This document shows positions 26,558-35,620 of a DNA stretch of 64,000 nucleotides, piece after piece. The stretch covers positions 41,357 to 105,356 of the forward strand of contig JAHZHL010000010.1 in NCBI GenBank assembly GCA_019420305.1, read 5' to 3'. Position 1 is the stretch's first letter, and the number at the start of each line of letters is the position of its first letter. The notes beneath the pieces were generated by a model. That model saw nothing but the letters and a program-made list of their open reading frames with translations, made no database searches and was not told where the DNA came from. The translations under genes were made by a program, and so were the position numbers. This stretch comes from Bacillota bacterium (GTDB lineage: Bacteria > Bacillota > Clostridia > Peptostreptococcales > Anaerovoracaceae).

Positions 26558-26604
26558 CTGCTGTAAAATTTGATATTGAATTTTACAGCAGAAAGAGATA
26601 TACT
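26558..26604 (+). promoter_or_regulatory. Promoter with 13-base palindromic operator before Phd antitoxin
   Basis: A perfect inverted repeat CTGCTGTAAAATT (26558-26570) / AATTTTACAGCAG (26579-26591) with an 8-base centre overlaps a promoter: TTGAAT (26576-26581), 17-base spacer, TATACT (26599-26604). The palindrome covers the -35 box, so a bound dimer would block transcription, as expected for Phd/YefM autoregulation. Confidence 0.72.
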
Positions 26605-26637
26605 GAAGAAAAAAGAATGATGCAGGGAGGGAGCAGG

Positions 26638-26898
26638 ATGCCGAATATTAAACCAATTTCAGATTTAAGAAATTACAGCGAGGTGCTTCGAGATGTATCC
26701 GTAGGTGCACCTGTGTTTCTTACAAAAAATGGGCGAGGCCGCTATGCGATCCTGGATATCCAGGACTATGAGAGGGCAAATGCAACTTTAAAACTGGTGG
26801 ATGAATTGGCGAAAGGGAAGCAGTCCGGAGAGGAAAAGGGATGGCGTACCGCTTCGGAAGTACGGGCGCATTTCCAGGAAAAAGCAAATGAAGAATAA
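26638..26898 (+). CDS. Phd/YefM-family antitoxin
   Basis: An 86-residue antitoxin. IKPISDLRNYSEVLRDVSVGAPVFLTKNGRGRYAILDIQDYE is the complete Phd/YefM N-terminal DNA-binding domain; the C-terminal 40 residues are the toxin-binding tail. ATG 26638 is preceded by GGGAGGGAG. The end overlaps the toxin gene by 11 bases. A palindromic operator lies upstream. Confidence 0.88.
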   Translation: MPNIKPISDLRNYSEVLRDVSVGAPVFLTKNGRGRYAILDIQDYERANATLKLVDELAKGKQSGEEKGWRTASEVRAHFQEKANEE

Positions 26899-27205
26899 AA
26901 TTTGGTATTCCCCAGAGGCAGAAACGGATCTGGAGCAAATTTGGGATTATTTACTTTCTGAATTAGCTAGCCCACAGGCTGCAGAGCAGACGATAACTCA
27001 GATTTTAGATACAGTGGATTCGTTAGAGGATTTTCCGAAGCGGGGAACTCCGCTTTCTGCTGTGACCGATGTAGAAAGTGGCTATCGGTTTCTTTTAAGT
27101 GGTCCTTATATCGTGTTTTATCGCATAGAGAAGGATGCGATCTATATTGACCGGATTTTACATGAAAAACAGGACTTTCTTCGGATTTTATTTTCGGATT
27201 TGTAG
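26888..27205 (+). CDS. RelE/ParE-family toxin
   Basis: A 105-residue RelE/ParE toxin: IWYSPEAETDLEQIWDYL, SLEDFPKRGTPLS, YRFLLSGPYIVFYRIE and YIDRILHEKQDFLRILF. The last block is typical of the ParE/RelE fold's C-terminal strand and helix. ATG 26888 lies inside the end of the antitoxin gene; a longer frame from 26801 reads through the antitoxin in another frame and is not supported. Likely addiction module of the element. Confidence 0.87.
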   Translation: MKNKIWYSPEAETDLEQIWDYLLSELASPQAAEQTITQILDTVDSLEDFPKRGTPLSAVTDVESGYRFLLSGPYIVFYRIEKDAIYIDRILHEKQDFLRILFSDL

Positions 27206-27344
27206 TAGTGGAATTTTTGGGTTTCACGTTGTTAAACTGAGGGGGTTCCGAAAAAATTTCAATAGTAAATAAATCCGAAGATTCTTTTTGTGATGGGATA
27301 ATTATGGTGTAATTAGAACATCAAAAGAAAGGAAAAGTGTGGAT

Positions 27345-27601
27345 ATGCCACAGATCATTCCGATTAAAGAGTTAAAGAATACCGCAGCCGTTTCCGAACC
27401 ATGCCATTCCACCACCGAGCCGATTTTCACTACGAAAATGGATATGGGAATATGGTATTGATGAGCATGGAAACGTATGAAGAAGCGTTCTTAAAGCTGA
27501 AGCTATATCAGGAACTGGAAATTTCCGAGCACCAGCTCCAGGAGGGAAAGGTTATGGATGCGAAAGACTCCCTTGCAAGATTGAAGGAAAAATATGAATG
27601 A
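27345..27601 (+). pseudogene. Frameshifted Phd/YefM-like antitoxin, no toxin partner
   Basis: An ATG at 27345 opens PQIIPIKELKNTAAVSE, a Phd/YefM start, and reaches a stop near 27464. The expected continuation (NGYGNMVLMSMETYEE) lies one frame over from about 27435 and runs to 27601. Loss of one A in the run coding for Thr-Lys-Asn near 27434-27438 explains the shift. The C-terminal half (LYQELEISEHQLQEGKVMDAKDSLARLKEKY) fits the family. No RelE/ParE or Txe toxin follows, so it is an orphan remnant. Confidence 0.7.
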
Positions 27602-27676
27602 TAAACGGGTTGTAACCGAGAGGGCAGAGGTTTTAGCAGGAGTGGAATAAAGGAAAGGAGACGATGGAGATACAGC

Positions 27677-29311
27677 ATGGAGAAGAAACGAAAAGGGACT
27701 GTTGCGATTCTGGCTCTGTTTACCGTTTTGGCCGTTGGCACGACCATGCTTCTGCCGACAGAGGTATCCGCAGCCAGCAGACCGGCAAAAGTGAAAAGCC
27801 TGAAAGTGACCAGCCGGAGTTATAATAGTCTGAAAGTTTCCTGGAAGAAAGTAAAGAACGCAAAAGGCTATCAGATTTACCGGGCGACAAAGAAAAACGG
27901 GAAATATAAAAAGGTAAAAACAATAAAGAAAGCGAAGACGGTATCGTGGACAAACAAGAAGCTAACAACTGGAACACGGTACTATTATAAAGTCCGGGCA
28001 TACAAGGGGAGCCGAAAGGGAAGCTTTTCTACAAAGAAAAGTGGTATTCCAAAACTTTCTAAGACCAGCGGTGTGAAAGCAAGCGCCGCATCCAGTTCTG
28101 CAATCAAGGTGAGCTGGAACAAGACATCTGGAGCAATCGGGTATCAAATCTATCGCGCAACCAGTAAAAGCGGCTCTTACAGTAAAGTAAAGACAACAGG
28201 TTCCACTAGTTTTACCAATACAGGACTTGCGGCCAGCAAGACGTATTATTATAAAGTACGCTCTTACCGCAAGGTAGGAAAATCCACAAAGTACAGCAGT
28301 TTTTCCAGTGTTGTATCGGCGAAGACGAAGCCTGCAGAGCCGACAAATCCAACAACCCCTGCAGAACCGAGTGAACCGGAAGAAACGAACACTTTGAAAG
28401 TGATTGAGCGAGAGACGGGGAAAGAGGTGACAGAACTTCAGGCAGGAAAAATTTATGATGTAGAATCAAGTAGTACGGTATATATCGGAACGGATAAGAG
28501 TACCGTTGGTACAGCTGCATCTGCGAATAAAGCTGCACAAATTTGTCACTATGCAAGAAGAGAGTTGCATCCTGTTTCACAAGGAGTTTTTTGGCTGAAG
28601 AATGAAGATGGAGTTCGTTCTTATAAAGTGATAAAAGGCACAACGATTCAGACCGGCGGATTGAATATTGAACTGGGCGGATCTGTTCCGGCTGGTTCAG
28701 TAGAGTCCTATGATACGATTTATGGTTATACGCAGTATGTATATAATCGGAATACGGCGAATTTAGTGCTGATAGGTGCGGAAGATGGTGAGGTAAAAAC
28801 GGTCTTTACCATGGGGACTTACAGCATGAATACAGATGAAGACTATCTGAGTAATGCGAAAACTACCTTTGGAGCACACTTCCTTACCCCGGTTCGACAT
28901 TTTGAAGAATCCATTCCGGAGGAGGCCATTCTTTCCGGAGCGGAACTGGATAATATGGCAAAAGAAGCCAATGATGTAACCAATGCGATCCGGGTCAAAG
29001 AAGGTGTTCCGACTCTGGAGATTGATGATGCCATCAATGCGGAAGAGAAAACTTGTATCAATCGCGTTTATGAATATTATGGAGATACAAATTGTGATTC
29101 GCGCATTCACAGTATCAGTGACTTCAGTGGAGATGAGAACGCTGAATATGGAGGTATGGGAAATCTTCCAGTTGGAATTGCAGTGGTAGACGGATATTAT
29201 GAATCGTCTGCACATAAGCTCGTCATGCTCCGGGAAAGTTATATGAAAATGGGAGCTGCCATCATTTATGATGGACAAAACTATGCAATTGGTCTGCAGG
29301 GATATCGTTAA
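27677..29311 (+). CDS. Secreted protein: two FN3-like repeats and a CAP-like domain
   Basis: A 544-residue secreted protein. A signal peptide ends near EVSAAS. Two FN3-like repeats follow (LKVSWKKVKNAKGYQIYRA and IKVSWNKTSGAIGYQIYRA, residues about 40-215), then a Pro/Thr/Glu linker (about 215-240) and a mixed middle region. The last 130 residues (AIRVKEGVPTLEID, RIHSISDF, SSAHKLVMLRESYMKMGAA) resemble a CAP/SCP domain. A strong ribosome binding site precedes an out-of-frame ATG at 27664, so initiation at 27677 is poorly spaced, though the signal peptide supports it. Likely acts on or outside the cell wall. Confidence 0.8.
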   Translation: MEKKRKGTVAILALFTVLAVGTTMLLPTEVSAASRPAKVKSLKVTSRSYNSLKVSWKKVKNAKGYQIYRATKKNGKYKKVKTIKKAKTVSWTNKKLTTGTRYYYKVRAYKGSRKGSFSTKKSGIPKLSKTSGVKASAASSSAIKVSWNKTSGAIGYQIYRATSKSGSYSKVKTTGSTSFTNTGLAASKTYYYKVRSYRKVGKSTKYSSFSSVVSAKTKPAEPTNPTTPAEPSEPEETNTLKVIERETGKEVTELQAGKIYDVESSSTVYIGTDKSTVGTAASANKAAQICHYARRELHPVSQGVFWLKNEDGVRSYKVIKGTTIQTGGLNIELGGSVPAGSVESYDTIYGYTQYVYNRNTANLVLIGAEDGEVKTVFTMGTYSMNTDEDYLSNAKTTFGAHFLTPVRHFEESIPEEAILSGAELDNMAKEANDVTNAIRVKEGVPTLEIDDAINAEEKTCINRVYEYYGDTNCDSRIHSISDFSGDENAEYGGMGNLPVGIAVVDGYYESSAHKLVMLRESYMKMGAAIIYDGQNYAIGLQGYR

Positions 29312-29339
29312 ACTGTAAATCAATCAGAAACGAAGGAAA

Positions 29340-29366
29340 GGCGTTGAGCAATCAGCGTCTTTTTTT
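29340..29366 (+). terminator. Strong intrinsic terminator just before sortase
   Basis: An 8-base stem (29340-29347 with 29352-29359, one or two G-T pairs) with a GCAA tetraloop, followed directly by seven T (29360-29366). It ends 28 bases before the sortase ATG, leaving no room for a new promoter. Confidence 0.85.
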
Positions 29367-29394
29367 CTTGGAGAAAAACGGAAAGGAATTCAGA

Positions 29395-30108
29395 ATGAAA
29401 TATCTACGAAGGCTGCTGCTTGTATTACTCGCCCTTCTTTTCATGGTTTCGGCCTGTTTCGTGGGCCGCTATATCTGGCAGAGCTTCCAGACCCAAAGGG
29501 ACTTTCAGCAGCTTCAGGAAGAAAAAAGTAAGAACCGGGATCTGAAAGCACTATGGAACCGGAATCCCGATCTGATTGGATGGATCTCCATTGCGGGAAC
29601 GGAGATTGACTATCCGGTAATGCAGACGAAAGAGGAACCGGAGTTTTATCTGCGGAGAAATTTCAAAAAGGAATACAGCCTTGCAGGAACGCCGTTTCTG
29701 GACGCAGCCAGTGATGTGGCCCTTCCGACTTCCAACTGGCTGCTTTACGGGCATAACATGCAGGACGGAACCATGTTCCACGATCTGCTGAACTACGCGG
29801 AGGAATCCTTTTATCGGAAGCACCCAACGGTTTCCTTTGAGACGGTCCGCGATGGAGCAGGAACCTATGAAATCATTGCGGCCTTTTACGCAGAAGTGGA
29901 TACGGAAGGATTTCGATATTACGACTATGCGAAACTGACCACTCCGGAGGACTATGCCACCTATGTCCGGGAAGTGAAAGCGGCTTCCTGCTATGATACC
30001 AAAAAGACGGCGGTATATGGAGAGCAGCTGCTGACCCTTTCCACCTGCAGCTATCATGTTCCGGATAAAAAGGGACGCTTTGTCGTGGTGGCGAAACAAA
30101 AAATCTGA
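29395..30108 (+). CDS. srtB: Class B sortase
   Basis: A 237-residue membrane transpeptidase. An N-terminal membrane anchor spans about residues 6-26. The catalytic triad is recognisable: His in LLYGHNMQDGTMF (about 119), Cys 218 in TLSTCSY and Arg 228 in KKGRFV. The class B insertion between strands 6 and 7 (FRYYDYAKLTTPEDYATYVREV) is present. It links sorting-motif proteins to the wall or to each other. Likely substrates are the VQTGD-tailed proteins at 30464 and 39359. ATG 29395 follows AAAGGA; the terminator upstream lies in its leader. Confidence 0.92.
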   Translation: MKYLRRLLLVLLALLFMVSACFVGRYIWQSFQTQRDFQQLQEEKSKNRDLKALWNRNPDLIGWISIAGTEIDYPVMQTKEEPEFYLRRNFKKEYSLAGTPFLDAASDVALPTSNWLLYGHNMQDGTMFHDLLNYAEESFYRKHPTVSFETVRDGAGTYEIIAAFYAEVDTEGFRYYDYAKLTTPEDYATYVREVKAASCYDTKKTAVYGEQLLTLSTCSYHVPDKKGRFVVVAKQKI

Positions 30109-30124
30109 GAAAGGAGGTGCGGCT

Positions 30125-30295
30125 ATGAGTTGGAATCCGGTTTTGTGGAATCCGTTGCTTCGTGTTTCTAATTTTGCCATGGAACTGGAGTGGAAGCGAC
30201 GGTATGGCTGGGATGCTTTCCGGAGCGGGAAGGATGCTCCGGAAGACTGCCAGGAAGACGACCTGGAAGAAGGGGGGAAGGAAAAGGACGAATGA
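30125..30295 (+). CDS. Small unrecognised protein
   Basis: A 56-residue protein starting at ATG 30125 with a near-perfect AAAGGAGGTG 7 bases upstream, 16 bases after the sortase stop. The N-terminal half is Trp-rich (SWNPVLWNPLLR), the C-terminal 20 residues are strongly acidic (PEDCQEDDLEEGGKEKDE). No signal peptide. Function unknown; the ribosome binding site is the main support. Confidence 0.55.
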   Translation: MSWNPVLWNPLLRVSNFAMELEWKRRYGWDAFRSGKDAPEDCQEDDLEEGGKEKDE

Positions 30296-30370
30296 AAGAT
30301 ATTCGCAAGAGGGAGAAGATCCCATGAGGGGATCCCTCCGGTCACAAACAATAGAAATACACCTCATTTG

Positions 30371-30400
30371 AAAGGACTTTGGAAACCGAGTCCTTTTTCT
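30371..30400 (+). terminator. Intrinsic terminator before the Cna-B adhesin gene
   Basis: AAAGGACT (30371-30378) pairs with AGTCCTTT in TCCTTTTTCTTTT (30389-30396), with a loop that can pair further (TTGG/CCG), followed by T-rich sequence. Downstream is a perfect 14-base palindrome CTTAATCGATTAAG (30434-30447) directly before the ribosome binding site of the adhesin, a possible operator. Confidence 0.78.
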
Positions 30401-30463
30401 TTTGCAAAAGAAGTTAACACTACAGAACCAAAACTTAATCGATTAAGAAGGAGAGAGACAGAA

Positions 30464-33400
30464 ATGTTTCAAAAACAACAAGTTGTAACCCATCCGGCAA
30501 GGAGAATCCTGATCCTGCTTCTGGCACTGCTTCTGCTGTGCGGAACTCCAACCTGGGCCAGCGCGGACAGTACCAGTAGCACTCGTAACGGTACCGTTCA
30601 AACCGGGGATACGGTGCAGGTAGAAGGGACCAATGCGACGGCAAAACAGGAACTGCAGGAGATGGAAGAAACCGGCGGCGCGGTACTCTTTTCCACAGAA
30701 GCGACCCCGATGGCGGCAAAAGATAACGTGGAACTGACGTATACCCGGACAATTCAGTACGAAGGCTACTTTACAAGAAATTTTCGCGTCAAAGTGGATG
30801 GAAAAACCAAAGTGGCTTACTGTGTGCAGCCAAAGGAAACCCCTCCTGATCAGGGAGACCATGTAGCAGAGGACTATAACAACAAGCTGATGACCAAAGC
30901 GTTGTATTACTCCTACGGTTATGCTGGTTATGATAAGCATACAAAACAGTATGTGTCGAAGAAAGACGACGATGATGACTGGACCGATGATGATGGAGCC
31001 TATGCGTTATGTCATATGATCCTGAGTTATCTGTATGATAAGTCTAGTGCGGATTCGGATGCTTTTAACGGCGTCAGCAGCGATACCATTAAGCTGGTCA
31101 AGCAGGTTGCGGATAAAATTGAGAATGACTGGCCGGATGCGCCAACGGATTCCACGTTGACGTTAAATCATGACAGCGTCGATGCTACCTGGCAGGAGAC
31201 TGAGCAGGAACAGAAGACACCGACCTTTCGGTTGACCGCTCATGAAGATAACCGGATTCATATCAAGCTTCCGAAGGGCGTGAAGATTTATCGTACACGG
31301 AACGGAAACACACAGACCTTTGGAAATCAAAGAACTATAAAAATTTACGGAGGTGACAGTTTCTACTTTACGGCGGACAAGTCCGTCCGGGGGACATGGA
31401 AATCGGGAAATCTGGAAGGCTCCCTGACCTCGTTTAATCCCTACATCATTCGTGTTACCGGCCATCAGAACATCGTGTTCTGTGGAACGGGAGAAACCAA
31501 TAAGGTATCGTTTTCCGTCAACTGGGTGGAATGGGGTTATCTGAAAGTCACAAAAAGCCTGGAAGACGGACAGAAGAGGATCGATCTTGGGATTAACCTG
31601 TATGATGGAATCACCTTTTCCCTGACTGGAAATGGAGAAAATCGGACACTGACGCCAAACAAAAATGGAGAACTGACAGATAGCTCCGGAGAGTATCCAC
31701 TGGAGCTACTCCCTGGCACCTACACTCTGACGGAAACCTCGGTTCCGGATCGCTACAGGGAAAAATTAGTGCAACAGTTTACTGTTACCGGTGGACAGAT
31801 CACGACGGGCGATCTGAAAAATATCACAAAGAAAGGTAATTTCAGTCTGTTAAAGGTATACAAGGAAGACCTGCAGGATGATGAATCTCTGGTGTTCGAC
31901 CGGGAGGAAGGGGTCGTGTTCCGTGTTTGGGACTACAGTTATTATGATAATCGTTGGGATTACGAAGATGTTCCTGATTTATTTAAAGACGAAATTACCA
32001 CAAATGCCCAGGGGGAAGCGAAAACCAAAGATCTTCCTATCGGCCATTATGTGGTCCAGCAGGTAACGAAAGATAAGAATCACTGGGCAGTGGATGATTT
32101 TGAGATTGATATTACGGATAAAGAAACCACCACTCAACCGGTTACGATCATCGGGAATAAAACTGCTGACGTAAAGATGAAAATTGTAAAAGTCGATGCG
32201 GATACCGGTAACCCGGTAGAAGTAGCCGGTGTACAATTCCAGATTAAGGATGCGAATGGTAATATCGTTGTCCAGCTAGATAAGAGAAATCAACCGGTTG
32301 ACACCTTTATTACCGAAGCCGATGGTATTGCTTATCTGGAAGAACCGTTGATTGCGGGAGATTATGAAATCGTAGAAGTGAAAGCACCAGAGGGCTATGT
32401 CCTCGCAAACGAGCCGTTAAAATTCAGTGTGACATCGGACACCTTAAAAGATGAAATGCTTGAGGTGAAATTCCCGAACAAAGCTCAGAAGGTAGAACTG
32501 GTCCTGCATAAGCAGGCGGAAGAATTTGTAACCGGCGATAAACGTTATTCTTATGAAAAGGTTGCCATGCCTTTCGTGAAATTTGACCTTGTTGCGGCTG
32601 CCGATATCGTAACACCGGACGGAAGTACCCGCCTGAAAGCGGGAGAGACTGCACAGGAAGGCCTGCTGACGAATGAGCAGGGAACGGTGAAAAGCGATCC
32701 GCAGTATCCTGGTGACTATAACGTGGTAGAAAAAGGACTGTACAGCAAACTTCGTACCTATACACTGAAGGAAGGCAATGTGACCAATATTCTGACCAAC
32801 TGGCAGCTTGCCCTGCAGAACGCTGGCGAATCCCTTCCGGAACAGGATGTGCAGGATGCGTTCCAGGCCGCTCTGGAAGGAACCCTGACCAGCGAGTATC
32901 AGATTGACAAGGACGGAAACACCTCCTGGAGCGCACCGGAAAGCGAAACAGATTTTGCCTTTGATGAAACGCAGGCAGAAGTACTGGAAGCTTATCTGAA
33001 GGATCTGCCTGTGGATCAGGTGGAGGAAAGCTGGAAGGAGCTACCACTTGACCGATATCGGGTCCCGGAAGATGGAATTGTTGCAACGGTTACTCTGAAG
33101 GCAGGGGATCCGAGCCAGGAAGTCATCCAGCAGGAGCTGACGATTGTGAATGAACTGAAAAAAGGTGAGCTGGAGTTGACCAAGACGGATATCAGTAATG
33201 GGGAGCCGCTTCCGGATACCGGAATGCGGATTTATCTGGAAGATAAAGAAACGGTGATTTTCGAGGGACGGACCGATCAAGACGGGAAAATCATACTTAA
33301 AGATCTGGTCGAAGGAAATTACTACTATCAGGAGTTTGATGCGCCAGAAGGCTATCTGATCGATGATGGTTTGTATCCATTTGAAATCAAAGATGGCGAG

Positions 33401-34225
33401 ATCACCAAATGTGAAATGACAAATAAATTGCAGATGGGAATCATCGAGCTGCAAAAGGGCGGTGAAACCTACAAAATCAAAAAGAAGAAGGAGTACGTTT
33501 ATGAAAAAACGAATGCCCTGGCAAATGCTACGTTTGAAGTGGTAGCCGCAGAGGATATTAAAAGCCCGACCGGAAAGGTCTATGCGCTGAAAGGCGTGAC
33601 CGTCGCTACCATCACCACCGATGAAACCGGAAAAGCGGTAACACCGGAGATTCACCTGGGGAGCTATATCCTAAAGGAAACTAAAGCGCCGGAAGGCTAT
33701 GTGAACTGTAAGGATATTCCGGTTACGTTAACGGCGGATGGAACAACCGAAGTGGTGAAGGTAAACGTGAAAGCGGAAAATCGCCTGGCGAAGGGCACGG
33801 TGGAAATCACCAAGACGGACATTTCGGATGGGGAGCCGCTTCCGGATACCGGCATTCAGATTTATGACAAGGATAAGAACGTCATTCTGAAAGGCCGAAC
33901 CGATAAAGACGGGAAACTGACCTTCAAGAAGCTTCCAACCGGAATCTATTATTTCCAGGAATTCGACGCGCCGGAAGGATATAAAATCAAGGAAGATCTC
34001 TACCAGTTCGAGATCAAAAACGATGGAGATATCGTAAAGTGTAAGATGACGAACAAAGCAAAAGACGGCACAGTTGAAATTACGACGACCGATAAAAACG
34101 GAAATGTGGTACAGACGGGGGATGAATTCCCGCTGCTTGCACTGCTTTGCCTGATGGCAGGAGTAGGAATTTTATTCTTTGTAGTGTATCGTATGAGAAA
34201 ACGGGAAGGCGCAGACGAAGCGTAA
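30464..34225 (+). CDS. Large wall-anchored Cna-B/SpaA-type adhesin with VQTGD tail
   Basis: A 1253-residue surface protein. A signal peptide ends near TWASADS. A thioester-domain-like N-terminal region follows with AYCVQP (Cys 120) and LMTKALYYSYGY, but the usual partner Thr-Gln is not obvious (DGAYALCHMIL sits there). Several Cna-B/SpaA repeats come after it (EAPEGY/KAPEGY and FDAPEGY ends); the two containing TKTDIS.GEPLPDTG (about 33180-33430 and 33810-34050) are near duplicates. The C-terminus has VVQTGDEFP, a class B sortase-like motif, then a membrane helix and MRKRE tail. ATG 30464 has AAGGAG 10 bases upstream. Likely forms isopeptide-stabilised stalks for mating contact or adhesion. 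Confidence 0.9.
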   Translation: MFQKQQVVTHPARRILILLLALLLLCGTPTWASADSTSSTRNGTVQTGDTVQVEGTNATAKQELQEMEETGGAVLFSTEATPMAAKDNVELTYTRTIQYEGYFTRNFRVKVDGKTKVAYCVQPKETPPDQGDHVAEDYNNKLMTKALYYSYGYAGYDKHTKQYVSKKDDDDDWTDDDGAYALCHMILSYLYDKSSADSDAFNGVSSDTIKLVKQVADKIENDWPDAPTDSTLTLNHDSVDATWQETEQEQKTPTFRLTAHEDNRIHIKLPKGVKIYRTRNGNTQTFGNQRTIKIYGGDSFYFTADKSVRGTWKSGNLEGSLTSFNPYIIRVTGHQNIVFCGTGETNKVSFSVNWVEWGYLKVTKSLEDGQKRIDLGINLYDGITFSLTGNGENRTLTPNKNGELTDSSGEYPLELLPGTYTLTETSVPDRYREKLVQQFTVTGGQITTGDLKNITKKGNFSLLKVYKEDLQDDESLVFDREEGVVFRVWDYSYYDNRWDYEDVPDLFKDEITTNAQGEAKTKDLPIGHYVVQQVTKDKNHWAVDDFEIDITDKETTTQPVTIIGNKTADVKMKIVKVDADTGNPVEVAGVQFQIKDANGNIVVQLDKRNQPVDTFITEADGIAYLEEPLIAGDYEIVEVKAPEGYVLANEPLKFSVTSDTLKDEMLEVKFPNKAQKVELVLHKQAEEFVTGDKRYSYEKVAMPFVKFDLVAAADIVTPDGSTRLKAGETAQEGLLTNEQGTVKSDPQYPGDYNVVEKGLYSKLRTYTLKEGNVTNILTNWQLALQNAGESLPEQDVQDAFQAALEGTLTSEYQIDKDGNTSWSAPESETDFAFDETQAEVLEAYLKDLPVDQVEESWKELPLDRYRVPEDGIVATVTLKAGDPSQEVIQQELTIVNELKKGELELTKTDISNGEPLPDTGMRIYLEDKETVIFEGRTDQDGKIILKDLVEGNYYYQEFDAPEGYLIDDGLYPFEIKDGEITKCEMTNKLQMGIIELQKGGETYKIKKKKEYVYEKTNALANATFEVVAAEDIKSPTGKVYALKGVTVATITTDETGKAVTPEIHLGSYILKETKAPEGYVNCKDIPVTLTADGTTEVVKVNVKAENRLAKGTVEITKTDISDGEPLPDTGIQIYDKDKNVILKGRTDKDGKLTFKKLPTGIYYFQEFDAPEGYKIKEDLYQFEIKNDGDIVKCKMTNKAKDGTVEITTTDKNGNVVQTGDEFPLLALLCLMAGVGILFFVVYRMRKREGADEA

Positions 34226-34247
34226 GGTTTAATGGAATAAAGAAGTG

Positions 34248-34276
34248 GAAACAGGGGCCGATTGGGTCCCTGTTTC
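34248..34276 (+). terminator. Hairpin after the adhesin gene
   Basis: GAAACAGGG (34248-34256) and CCCTGTTTC (34268-34276) form a perfect 9-base stem with an 11-base loop. There is no long T run after it, so it may terminate weakly or stabilise the upstream mRNA. Confidence 0.6.
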
Positions 34277-34317
34277 TGCTCAGAAAAGCGGAAAGAAAGA
34301 AGAAAGAGAAGGAATGA

Positions 34318-34728
34318 TTGGAAACACCAACAAACATGAGTTATAGCCAGTTTGTGCTACCACATGTTAAAGAACAAATACAAGGGAAAAAATACTTCTG
34401 TGTGACCCGAAAGGAGAGGGAAAAAAGAATGGAAGCATTGGAACAATCCTGCAACGAGCTGGAAACGCAGGTGAAGAAGCGCAGAGCGTGCATAGAGAAA
34501 CTGAACCAAGCACAGGCGAAGCTGCAAAAGGAAATCGAAGAACAGAGACTCCTGCTGGAGGAAGAAAAAAAGAAACTTGCGGAATACCAGCGGAAAAATG
34601 AATATTATATACGAATCAGACAGGATTACCTTGATTGGACCAGGGAAAACAAAACGCTAGCAGAGGAAAAAGAAGTTCTGAAAAAAGAGAACGGGATTCT
34701 GACGAGAGGGAAGAAAAAATGGAAATAG
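34318..34728 (+). CDS. Coiled-coil protein, unrecognised
   Basis: Up to 136 residues. Residues about 35-130 are heptad-rich Glu/Lys/Leu/Gln sequence (LEQSCNELETQVKKRRACIEKLNQAQ onward), a long coiled coil without a signal peptide. TTG 34318 has AGAAGGA 4-5 bases upstream; ATG 34336 is the alternative. Overlaps the next gene by about 10 bases if that starts at 34719. A scaffold or regulator of the conjugation operon is possible, but nothing specific can be said. Confidence 0.6.
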   Translation: METPTNMSYSQFVLPHVKEQIQGKKYFCVTRKEREKRMEALEQSCNELETQVKKRRACIEKLNQAQAKLQKEIEEQRLLLEEEKKKLAEYQRKNEYYIRIRQDYLDWTRENKTLAEEKEVLKKENGILTRGKKKWK

Positions 34729-35117
34729 CAAGTATCAGAGATGGAGCGGAAGGCACAGGAGGAAGAGAGAAAAGTCAGCAGTCATTTCGGAGAAAACGAC
34801 AGAAGAATGAATCAGGAGAAAGGAATATCATGGAAGAAAGAAACCTCACACTAGAGGAAACGATGCAGGGTTTGCAGGAAGAAATCTGGGAGCTGGAAGA
34901 AAAGGAATCTGCGTTAAGGCAGGACGTTCAAAAAGATGCGGATACCTTACGGACATTGCGGGAAGAGGTGCTGGAAGCGAAAATACATCGCATTGCGATG
35001 CAGGAAATCACAAATTGCAGCTGGGAAGAACTTCTGCGATCTATGGGCTATGTAGAGTCTTTTTACGGATATCCGGATATGGCGAAGACGGAAGCTCCGG
35101 ATAAAGAAGAAGGATGA
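34719..35117 (+). CDS. Second coiled-coil protein, unrecognised
   Basis: About 132 residues from ATG 34719 (GAGGGA upstream), or 95 residues from ATG 34830 (GGAGAAAGGA upstream); the shorter form loses only a polar low-complexity leader. The core LEETMQGLQEEIWELEEKESALRQDVQKD is coiled coil, followed by EEVLEAKIHRIAMQEITNCSWEELLRSMGYVESF, which looks like a small folded tail. No family recognised. Confidence 0.6.
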   Translation: MEIASIRDGAEGTGGREKSQQSFRRKRQKNESGERNIMEERNLTLEETMQGLQEEIWELEEKESALRQDVQKDADTLRTLREEVLEAKIHRIAMQEITNCSWEELLRSMGYVESFYGYPDMAKTEAPDKEEG

Positions 35118-35213
35118 TAGTAATACAGAGGTAATCATGGAGCAGACAGCCGATACCGCGTACATATCCGTTCCGGGTTTTGTATCTATATTAAAGGAGT
35201 TTTTAGAGAGGAA

Positions 35214-35570
35214 ATGCGAAGGGAAATCTACTGGAAGGGAAAAAGAGAATCTTCTTTATGGAAGATGCTTCGAAATTATGAAGACTGTATCCGAAAAGCC
35301 GGATATCTGATCCAAAAATATGAACAATTGGAAGAGCATACAGAAGAACTACTCCAAATCTATGAACGGACCATCCGGGAATATGAGGAGAGCGAAGAGA
35401 TCTTTCAGAAAAAAGAAAACACCTGGAATGAAATGATGCAGTTACATTTGGATGAGGAAGAACTTTTACAAAAAAAGCTTCGGAGCTGTGTTGACTATAT
35501 GAAAGAAAGCCTGGGTGTGACAATGGAATGGAGCCTTTTTTTTCCGGAAAGAGACGATTTCAAACATTAA
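35214..35570 (+). CDS. Third coiled-coil protein, unrecognised
   Basis: A 118-residue acidic coiled-coil protein (YEDCIRKAGYLIQKYEQLEEHTEELLQIYERTIREYEE), with a basic N-terminus. No signal peptide or membrane segment. AGAGAGG lies very near the ATG and AAAGGAG further up at 35193-35199. Belongs with the two preceding coiled-coil genes; function unknown. Confidence 0.6.
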   Translation: MRREIYWKGKRESSLWKMLRNYEDCIRKAGYLIQKYEQLEEHTEELLQIYERTIREYEESEEIFQKKENTWNEMMQLHLDEEELLQKKLRSCVDYMKESLGVTMEWSLFFPERDDFKH

Positions 35571-35620
35571 TCATCCGGATGGAAACACACTGAAGATGTC
35601 TCACAAACGAGGTATGATGG

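Noticed and set aside
26313..26637. A further gene in the 325-base gap after the small Cys protein
   Set aside because: Only short overlapping frames without ribosome binding sites; the gap is explained by a terminator and the toxin-antitoxin promoter.
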